From Phoronis ovalis (Eukaryota; Phoronida; Phoronidae), in the NCBI GenBank assembly GCA_028565635.1, contig JAOXYB010079165.1:1-31541 (forward strand): 31,541 nt of DNA, read 5' to 3'. Shown here in pieces: positions 22,533-31,541 of this stretch. A program made the position numbers and the translations under genes. The first letter of the stretch is position 1; the number at the start of each line of letters is the position of its first letter. Under the pieces are notes generated by a model. It searched no databases. It saw only the letters and a program-made list of their open reading frames with translations, and was not told the origin of the DNA.

Positions 22533-25500
22533 TTAGTATGGTCTAATCGTAGCAGATAGTCCTCGAAGAGCCCATCGAGTTGCTGGAATATTTTCGTGCC
22601 TCACATCGATCTCCATGACTGGTATTCGGGGTCCTATTCTGGAAGGATAGCAAGGACATTGATATGTTTCAGCCGCTCTGGTCGGATCTTGCATGATTGG
22701 TTTATCAGACTGAGGCCAGCAGGTAATATGAACAACAGGCAAGGCAGTGCAACCATGTCTTGGTGGGGAATCCTGAAGTTCTCCAGTTGTTTTTTCCCAT
22801 GCACAACCCCAGATATAGATACCGTACACAAACATACCTTCTGCTGGTGGGTCTCGAAGCTAAAACATTAAACAGCAAAATGTATGAATTATTAAATTTG
22901 GAAAATATATTATCACAAGCAAAAGCTATGCATTCATTGCAGGTGGCTGATACTGTTTACACTGTACAGGACTTTAGCACAATAAAGTCAAAAATACCAA
23001 AAAGCAAGTAAACAGGATATATACAAAAATTAAGCAAATTTACTACTGTAATCCAATTGTATAGTACATAAGGTCCTGCAAGTCCAATAGGATCTGGTGA
23101 TTTGGTTTCAGGATTGCTGCTATTGCCAACTATCCTATTGGTTTTGTATATTTTCTTTTTTTTTCTTACCAATTTTAGCAAGCTATATCTAGGTGACAGT
23201 GTGGGGGTACAGGCACATTAGTTGAGGTGTGGCATCCCTAGGGTAGGCAGATTTGACCTTTGGTCAAAGTCATTAAGAGGTCAAATCTCTAAAACTGCTC
23301 AAAATATTCCAGTTGCTTTTATCAGGTTACAAAGAGGTCATTTTGATGCTCTTTATAAGGTACTAAAAAGTCACATTTTTACGATCTTTCCAATCAAATT
23401 ATAGGATACATATGCCATATTTCAAGAACAGTTGGTTTTACAGGCTTGCAGCTTGACTATTGGGTTAAGAGAGTTGACTTTGAGGTCAAAAGATCATCAA
23501 GAGGTCAAGGTGACAAAATTTCCAGATTGTGGGTCATTTTGAGGTCAATAGGCCCAAACAATAAGAATTAATTTTATCCTATTGACAGCAACCCCATTGA
23601 TTCTATTTGTTGCCTTCCTTCCTCACTTTTCTTTTTTTCAATTTTCAGCAATCTTTGCTTGACAGGTAAATGTATACTACATACATGGGGGCTTAAAGCT
23701 CATCAAGAGATAATAAAAGTCAATAGTAGTAATCCTTGCCTTTGCTAATAGGCTATCTTAGTTGTTCCTGTTATTTTGTACTGTTTGCTATTGATACATG
23801 ACACCTTTTCTAACTAAAAGTTTTTCACTATTGCCAAATGGCAACTTAATTACTATGTGACATATATCCCTTCCTTGCCCAAAAAAATGTTTTGAATCTT
23901 GACAACAAATCAGACTATTAAGATTAAACATTTTGTCAATCAGCCATATGAACTGCAAAGAGGTATCATAATTTTGTAAATTAAACATTAAGGGGTAACA
24001 GAGTTGTAAATAAAAATGATAACAATTCGACTGTGTTTGTTTGCTTCAGTGATTTAAAGAGGGTTTGATAAAACACATAGAACACCCCCTTACTACTGCT
24101 GCTGGATTGAAAAGAATTAATCTGAGCATGCTAAAGACCTTCCCTAAAATTTGGATTCAGCATGCTCAATATGAAATGCTGTTTCAATACTTTCATAATT
24201 TTAACTATACTGAGCATCTGCATGTTTTAGTAGAAATGGTAGTTCCCTATTTCCAAAGAGTTTAAGCTTTACTTGTAAACAGGTTATTTTATTCTATGGC
24301 TGATAATTATGGAAGCAAAAGTCAAAAATGTATAAAAAGTAATTGTATAGTTTAATGCTTTTGTAAGGAGTCCTTTGAAATTATATATACAATTCTGAAG
24401 TATATGTAAAAATTCATAGGTAAATATTTGTTTCCAACATCAAAATTAGCCTTCTGTGCAATATTAGGTGTGCATTATCTATCACCAAAACCAAATTTTA
24501 TGCTTAATGGAAACAAGTGGACTAAATGATAGTGCATATTTGTCATGGCGAGTGTTAGAAATGTCACACACTCAAAATTTATTATAATGATATCATAGTT
24601 TCTAGTCTGAAAAACAGAATTAAATCCATTTTAATTGTAAAATCATAACCTTTTCAGAACAAAACTTATCTTTTACTCTCAAGATCAACTTAATTGCAAC
24701 AGAAAAAATTAATGATTAATATATATGCTTACATGATCTTTGTCTCTGTTTGTAACTTCAGTTTGAAACACAAATGGTTCTATACTACCAGATCTATCGT
24801 GACTGATATAATGACGATAGCAGTCTTGCTTTAACAGAGTTAACAAACCCCTAGGGTTAAAGAATGCTCCCAGCCAATATGCTGGCATTTTCTCACGTCC
24901 CTGCAAAAAAACAGTTTACAATATATGTGACTGCAATTCAGCTTGGCCACTTCAAACAGTATAAAAAGTTTGTACCATAAATTAGCTTGACTGGACTGTA
25001 ACTTTAGAAAATGTGTAATACACTATTGGGATATGCAACTTTGCTTGAAAAGTAAAGTTTACCTAGCATAGTCATCTGACTAAGTTTTAAAATTCCTGCT
25101 GTTAGAATTGCACTATTAGCTTTAAACCAATCAAAAAGTTGATTACATTATTTTGCATGTCAGGATGATGGGAATGAATGTCTGATTAGAATCAAACACT
25201 GAATTTAAAACTGTTTCCCAAATGTAGCTGAGAGACTGTATCTGTTGCCAGCATAATTTTTGCATAATTTTTGTTAACAATTAAAGGCCGAGTTCTCTGC
25301 AGGTACATCACCGAGAATAACCATAGCAAGATCCTTACATCTTCATTCATTTTCCTTCAACTGTACCTACCAGTACTAATATTCTTTCAAAGTGCTGACA
25401 TCTATTGGACAGATCAGTCAGCCACTGCGATAGTGACCATGTGAGTGGAGGAGCAGAAGAACCTGCCATTTGACACCAAATCTGGGGAATTTTCAAGTGG

Positions 25501-28500
25501 TACAAATCATCTGCGGCTGATACAACATGTGGCGATACAAGGTCACCAAGAGCATTCACCTCCACACAAGCCTTAATACTCTATAATACACAAATAGAAT
25601 ACAACTTGCATACCTTCAACAGTTTTATGTTCGATTTCAAAATATAATTTCATGCTTGATTTGAAACAAAAAAGCAGATACAACTGTATGAATCACATCC
25701 TCCTATATATGACTGTGTAACAAATAAAGGTGCATAGACGGAAATATATATATATATATAACAGAATCAAACTGCAGTCTACACTGATTCTGATAATTTC
25801 TTAATTTCCACCCTTTGCTAATAAAGTATGTCTGTTTCATTTGTAGAGGGCAACAAAGGGGTCACTCCTTATAAACGACCGACAATACAGTGGAGCTCTG
25901 CCTGAAAGTGTTTTCTTTACTATTTTAGTCCATTTGAGTTCACCAAAGGGGTGCATTTTTCACCATTTTAGTACAAGAAACGGTCATGTTTTTCACATTT
26001 TTTCCATAGTTTCGTCCAGGAAACCGGCTGGGTTTTTTACATTTCCTCTGCAGAGAAAATTGGCTTGCAGATACAGAAAAGAGGTTGGTCTAGGGTTTTA
26101 AAGGTGTGGGCTGAACCTCCCCGTATTTGGAAGTGACCCTAAATCTATTGGAAATTTACTGGACAAAAATGATAACAGCTGGATTGAGTAATGTTATCAA
26201 ATGGTTTGATACTTTTTCAAAAATGCATATCGAAACAAATAATTTCTATACAATGTTAATTTTGAGCTAATCTCTGGAACATTCCGTTTGGATGACTACT
26301 TGTAATGGCAACAGCAAAGCCCTCATTGTTTTCTATTAATGCTACATAATTATCTACTGGTTATATTTACTGAAACTGGTAGGAAAATGTGAAGAAAGCT
26401 ACATGTGACTGTGAGGCCAGAGAAATTTTTTATCCAAATTGTAAAACATATGTTTCATTTTAATACATATTTTTGCAAAAATGAATTTTACCTAGCTATT
26501 TACATTTTAGACATGTCATAAAAAAAGAAAATACTATATTTACATAGTAAAAAAACAAAAGTGAGTGGTTGCATCTATTTGGATCTAGTCTTCAACAGTT
26601 TCATAAAAAGCTCCAAAGGGACTTCATGACAGAAGTAACAATATTGACTATAATTATAACAGACATTGTTTTCTTGGTTATTATTTTAAACATGAAAATG
26701 GATAAAATGAGACTAGAACAAAGGAATAGACAATATATATAATACTAATTAACATGTACATGAACTAATAATAAATTTATAATAACAGAAACATAAAATA
26801 AGGAAATGATTATAGTAGTAAATTTGTCATGCACCAGAAATCTGCAACATGACGGAAAATCATGATAATTGAAAAATAATTTTATACAATATGGCCAAGG
26901 AACTAAATGAAATAGAGATTGAATATTCCAAGAGGCAAACATGCGTCAATGAGAACATTAACACCGCACTCTTGAGAATTCTTGTCAAAGAAACAGGAAA
27001 AAACAAGCCATGAACTTTCAAACCGCAAAACGATTAATGCTTTAAGTTCTCCCCCAATTTCAAAGTTATTATTAACCTGTGTGTGATTCAGACTACTGAT
27101 GAGCTAACAATTTCATACAATTTAAAGTGCTCTGCAATAATTTTTATTAGTCTAGAAACAGATGAAATCAAACAATAGGTAATCATTCTGATATTAAATC
27201 AAAATACTATGTTTCAGTCATATTAAGTTTTTGAGCTTACAATTACAATGTATTGAATTATCAGAAAATGAATTTATAAATTAAAATCTAGAAAAATGTA
27301 TACGAAACATAGTTCATAGCATATAAAGATACAACCTACAGTTTTGTACTACATTAGTTAGCTACAGTAGTTTATTGATTTTGATGTGCTACAAATGTCC
27401 ACTACCTCTTGTATATCCTGTTTTAGTAAATACATGTTTAGTAAACATATTTACTGTGTTAGATGACAGCTTTATTTGAGAAATCAAACAAAAAAGCAGA
27501 CAAAAGCTGTTGCATATATTTCTTTCAGATTATAAATAGAGAAGTAAGGTGTATTTTGTTATTAAATATAATCACCGACAAGGGAAGCAATTTTTAGAAA
27601 CAATATGTTGATATAACAAGGAAAAGAAATACTTTTAACTCTTTTAGTATCTTCCTTACCTGAAGCGTCTGTTTTATGTCAATAAGTAAAGCATACATTG
27701 TTTCTAACTCCTTCATGATGTACAGATTGAAAGGAGTAAATCCGCCAACTTTTTTTACACGTTCTGTCACATAATCCTAAATAAAATGACAAGTTTGCAA
27801 TTTACAAATCAAGAGAGAAAACTATGCCTTGCAGAGACATGTAAGGTATGTTTACAGCAGCACATTCACAGGTGCATCATCACCTTTATTTTTGCTGGTT
27901 CCATATACTGATAAATATACTCATTTATTTCCAAGAAAACATGTAATAAAGAATAGCAGTTGGATTCACTTTGTCTAACGTGGATGTTTCAAAGATTTAC
28001 AAGATCGGCAAATTTTTCACTGTCATATTAATGTTCATTTACATTTGGAATTCCAAAAAGTTAGGTCACATGTTGTCGTATTCACAATGTTACGATAATG
28101 ATGAATTGATAAAATGTATTTTACCTTACTGTAAGCCCTGGGAACTTTGGGTATAATTGTGTGGCATATTTCCCAGAGTTCAACTTCTTTTCTCATTTTC
28201 ATTGTTGCAAAACTAGCAGTAGCAAATACTCCCATACCCAGCGTGTATGGATTCTGCCCTGTGTTACTGACACTGGATAATGGTGGGCCTATAAAAATGG
28301 TGTTATTTCATATTATCAAACTTCAAAATCTTGTAAATGATACATATTAAACTTGAGTATACTGGCACATGAATCTGTTAATCAGAAAATAAAATAATTT
28401 TTCTACAAGAAATGTGATTAATCATAATTTTATGTTACTTTCACTACTTAAAAGTTCAAAACCTGCTAGTACAATACTTTATACATGCTTAAACATTCTG

Positions 28501-30402
28501 TTTTATTGCAATTCTATCTCTCAATAAAAGAATGACTGTTTCACATTTATACGCCTGTCTTATATTTTATATTTTCAAGATGCAACTATAACATACCAGA
28601 AAATGGTGTAGGTGGTCTTGGGAACAGTTTATGTTTTAGAGTATTTGAAGAAGGCATTGAGTCATATATTTTATTCAATCTCGTAAACACATACTGATCA
28701 TCACCCAACAGAGTCTGAAACGGAAAAAGTTAGAAATTAATGTTTAAATAAACTTCATATTCTGTAATAAAGGACTAAACATAAAATATATTTGTAAATA
28801 AAATGGTATTTTCCAATACATTTCTTGTTAACCTACTGTAAACTTGGAAATGTAAATGAAATTGTAACAGTAAATAAATGAAGTCATTTTTGAAAATTTA
28901 CATTTTTTAATGCTGACTTTGCAAGTTAGGCAACAAATGTCATTTTTTCATACCCGATTTGCTGGATGAGACTTAAAATAGTAGCTAGAAGGATCTAGAA
29001 AGTCTGTTAAACCCTGACAATCACCAAAGATATATGTACAAATAAGCATCACCAGGAAAAGATACTGATAAAATTGTAAATGAAAAATAAGCCAATATAA
29101 GTAAACAGCAAAATAATTCTAATTTTTGTTTGTGTAAAATACCGAAAAATTTAGGTTGCTGTGTACTAACATTTGAAACAAAATTGCACTAGCATTTAAG
29201 AAACAGCATAATTATCATCATTAAGCCAGCATGTAAAATGTAGCATACACATGGAACCTAGCATCTTTAAATTATTGCAACACATTGCATGATACATAAC
29301 CTGCAGCAAATTAAGTTTATTTCTCTGCAAAATGTGAAACATAATAAAATACAAATATGAGTTTTAATTCCTGTTTTGAAACATTTTACAAAAATAAGGA
29401 AGACATTTTGATTGGTCTGTTTGTGTGACCAGTCAAATGGTATGTTGTCAAGGTTTTATAAAGGAAACATGAAATTGGTTAAAATGCACATAAATACTTA
29501 GACACTTTCTTTGTGTAAATCAGGCTGATAAATTTGCAACATCCTGATGCTCAGACATTCATAATTCTGTAAAATTAATTTCTCAGATTCTACAGCAAAG
29601 TCATTTTGATATTTAAATTTTTCTATAAATTACATTATTGTGTCTAAATATTTACTCTTACAAAGGGTAATGAAGGGAAGAGCATATCTGCTGAATGCTA
29701 CTATACCTGGATAACATTGTTATTAGACAGAACCTTTCGGAAGAAAAAAAAACAAATACTGCTTGTAAATAAATATCCATTTTACATAAGTGTGATAAAC
29801 AACAACAAAAGATAAATATAACAGCTTTAACTATAAATGATTGGTAACTATGTGGTGTAGGCTAAAGGTTTGGTTTTAGTGCTTCACAGATTCTAATTCT
29901 AAACTGCACCTACAGAAATATCATGAGTATTGGTAAACGCACAGGCGTGCACAAGTAATAAAGAAGTTGTTTACTACTAAAATCAAATGAAGGGAGTGGT
30001 TGGTTTCTTTGATATAAATGACATTTCAGAAATTCCCCATATTTTTGTTTGCATATTACTTAATTGTAATTTCACTAAATTCCAAATAAGACAACATTTT
30101 CCAGAAATTATCACTTGAAAAATATGAATTTCATACAAAATTTCCTGCTAAAACAGGAAATTTTATGAAAATTCTAATCTGGAAAGACAAAAATATAGGA
30201 AAGTATCCTCAATTGTGCACATTTGAATGGTATTAGCAACAAACTTGATTATACATTCATGTTAAGCTTACCTCTACATTAGGATGCAGATGGCAAGCCT
30301 CTGGTACATCTAATGTATAAAGTGGTAAACTCTCTAATGCCTGGATAAGTGATGTCAGTCTAGGATGAGCACTAAAGAATGCAGCCGGATGCTTATATTT
30401 AA
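22533..30402 (-). CDS. Dynein heavy-chain-family protein, C-terminal 464 residues (5' partial; possibly DNHD1)
   Basis: Ten exons are supported: 30402-30272, 29733-29707, 29324-29301, 29064-28954, 28714-28597, 28288-28125, 27776-27660, 25580-25371, 24900-24733 and 22859-22533. All junctions have GT/AG ends and matching phases (28597/28288 is phase 1, the rest phase 0). The open end at 30402 is phase 1, so the gene continues beyond the window. Dynein C-terminal domain hallmarks are 'GGFTPFNLYIMKELETM', 'LKIPQIWCQM', 'PAYWLGAFFNPRGLLTLLKQ', then 'LRDPPAEGMFVYGIYIWGCA' and 'YQCPCY', with a final 'RWALRGLSATI' before the stop. The last region corresponds to the PPEDGVYVyGL...W..RGVALL signature. 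Upstream of 'GGFTPF' it diverges strongly from axonemal and cytoplasmic dyneins: the usual GGRVTDDWDRR-type motif is absent, replaced by 'YIFGDCQGLTDFLDP'. That divergence fits DNHD1, a sperm-flagellum dynein relative, but paralogue assignment is tentative. Confidence 0.85.
22860..24732 (-). other. Last intron of the dynein-family gene (1873 nt)
   Basis: It holds the AGGTCA-rich repeat at 23254-23547 and AT-rich filler. The short frames within it on both strands have no supporting features. Confidence 0.6.
23254..23547 (+). repeat. AGGTCA-rich dispersed repeat
   Basis: AGGTCA occurs at 23278, 23335, 23482, 23502 and 23542, and its complement TGACCT at 23254 inside the palindrome TTTGACCtttGGTCAAA. 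About 0.1 is expected in this length. AGGTCA is the nuclear-receptor half-site, but irregular spacing and similar phrases near 11265-11300 point to an old dispersed repeat. Confidence 0.5.
24901..25370 (-). other. Intron of the dynein-family gene (470 nt)
   Basis: Between a CTG|GTAGGT donor and a TTTTTTGCAG acceptor. Nothing else is visible. Confidence 0.6.
25581..27659 (-). other. Intron of the dynein-family gene (2079 nt) with repeats
   Basis: It contains an (AT)n microsatellite at 25744-25760. A stretch at about 25840-26130 has higher GC than the rest and several 'aggggt'/'aaaggggt' phrases, and looks like an inserted repeat of unknown type. I see no nested gene. Confidence 0.5.
27777..28596 (-). 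other. Two introns of the dynein-family gene around exon 28288-28125
   Basis: Intron 27777-28124 (348 nt) and intron 28289-28596 (308 nt) hold only AT-rich sequence. The plus-strand frames at 27971-28156 and 28147-28350 are shadows over exon and intron. Confidence 0.6.
29325..30271 (-). other. Introns around the 27-nt microexon of the dynein-family gene
   Basis: Introns 29325-29706 (382 nt) and 29734-30271 (538 nt) flank the exon at 29733-29707. Both are AT-rich. The polypyrimidine tract before the microexon is strong (nine T on the minus strand). Confidence 0.55.
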
Positions 30403-31360
30403 CTGCAACAGAAAAATAAACTAAGATACTTATAAACAACAAATGTTTAACAACTTTTCTCAAATGACGTAAAGTTATGATTCTACTAAATTTATATCGT
30501 ATTACCCTAGTGATAGTTAGCCTAGGGTTTATGTTTGAAACTTTTGCTGTTTTGGAACCTAAAATTATTTTTTTAAGTTTGATTGTCTACTTTTGAGTCA
30601 TTGTAATTTCATTGATATAATGATCGTGGAAGGTGAAATTTATGAAAACGAATACAAGCCAAAAATTGATTATTGTGTTACCATTATCATATCATCATGG
30701 ATCAACCTATAATTTATTCCATATTCCTGTAAATAATCATTTTATCCACTTTAAATATCATCACCCAATGATCCTTTTTAATGGCTACCACAACTTTAGC
30801 TTGGTTATATGATGAGTTCCGGGCCGCTTTAACTATCTGCCTTTTACATTTTAATTCAATTATTACCCCCGGAGCTTACTTGTGAGGTTGGGGCTTAATT
30901 TGAACATAGGTCTCAGAGTTTACTATCAGGGAAATCCAGTACCACAGAAAGAAAAGAAAGTTTATGTCCGGAGCGATTACTTAAATATTTCCAGACGGGG
31001 AGGGTGGGGGTGCTGCCCTTATGGGGGTATTTTTAGCCTATTTGGTAGCTTAAGGGTTGGTAAATTTTAGATAAATATTTCAGAAATATCTTTTAGTCCA
31101 GGAAAGGATGATTCTTTTTCTTTTTCTTTATTTGAGATTTACAATTTTTGCAAAATCGCAAAAATCCAGCTACTTGCAGGAATCGCAATCTCTATCGAAG
31201 TATTCCATTTTTTGCTCTGTCACTGTATGTTTCATTATCGTTCAATAGATGGCGTTGCAAAAATGTTTCATCACGTAGTGTATCTGACATTTAATTAAGC
31301 AAAATGGTAGTGCGGCAAGTGTACCGTATTTTTCAGTAAAACAGGTAGTTCAAGTGTCTC
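30403..31360. other. Upstream intron of the dynein-family gene, non-coding
   Basis: The acceptor TTGCAG ends at 30403 on the minus strand, so sequence beyond it should be intron. A moderately GC-rich patch at 30860-31060 looks like a dispersed repeat. I found no further exon with a fitting phase-1 donor. Confidence 0.45.
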
Positions 31361-31541
31361 ATGTATTGAGGGCTGCACTCCCCCCCTCCCGTATGTATGT
31401 TTATAAGAATAACTTCAAGGGTTCATGGTACTCTGCATTTATACATGTATTGAGGGCTGCACTTCCCCCCTCCCGTATGTATGTTTATAAGAATAACTTC
31501 AAGGGCTCATGGTACTCTGCATTTATACATGTATTGAGGGC
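31361..31541 (+). repeat. 84-bp tandem repeat, at least 2.1 copies, continuing past the window
   Basis: The phrase 'atgtattgagggctgcact' starts at 31361, 31445 and 31529, an exact 84-bp period. Copies one and two differ at only a few bases (c/t near 31379, t/c near 31422). A C-run and a 'gtatgtatgt' run are part of each unit. Confidence 0.95.

Noticed and set aside
30860-31070. Candidate further dynein exon with a CACAA|GTAAGC donor
   Set aside because: The phase that would fit exon 30402-30272 meets a stop codon before any acceptor, and the peptide is not dynein-like.

Overview
The window is animal nuclear DNA. It is strongly AT-rich, coding sequence is split by GT-AG introns, AATAAA poly(A) signals are frequent, and small non-autonomous transposons, minisatellites and a 100-N scaffold gap are present. 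The gene content (an invertebrate-type SAMD9-like protein, a divergent dynein heavy chain, a small secreted cysteine-rich peptide) would suit a mollusc or another aquatic invertebrate. That placement is inference; no gene here fixes the phylum. Most short open frames in the window are chance. Several of them begin at TTG or GTG and I left them out.

Layout. (1) 1-2288, plus strand: the C-terminal part of a SAMD9/SAMD9L-like gene, cut by the window edge. It carries one frame break at 992-1010 and one intron (1961-2207). (2) 2289-5947: non-coding, with a 20-bp minisatellite, a dense run of CAGTT/AACTG motifs and a GC-rich repeat module. (3) 5948-6877, plus strand: a single-exon gene for an unrecognised 309-residue coiled-coil protein. 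It faces a candidate terminal exon on the minus strand (7507-7673), and the two appear to share a convergent poly(A) region. (4) 7.7-12.4 kb: intergenic, holding a CpG-rich tandem duplication, a Harbinger-type MITE with TTA target duplication, and a 122-bp duplication straddling the assembly gap. (5) 12915-16257, minus strand: a three-exon gene for a secreted 117-residue peptide with 10 cysteines, with a TATA box. I assembled it from matching splice phases; a foldback MITE sits in its first intron. (6) 16.3-22.5 kb: mostly featureless, with two small minisatellites and a candidate small membrane protein on the minus strand (20382-20576). (7) 22533-30402, minus strand: the last ten coding exons of a dynein heavy-chain-family gene, very divergent and possibly DNHD1. 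All exon junctions are phase-consistent, and two exons are only 24 and 27 nt. (8) 31361-31541: an 84-bp tandem repeat that runs off the window.

The genes do not look functionally linked: one predicted innate-immune/apoptotic STAND-type protein, one secreted peptide, one motor-family protein and some orphans. The most novel items are the secreted 10-Cys peptide gene, the orphan coiled-coil gene and the degenerate dynein-like C-terminus.
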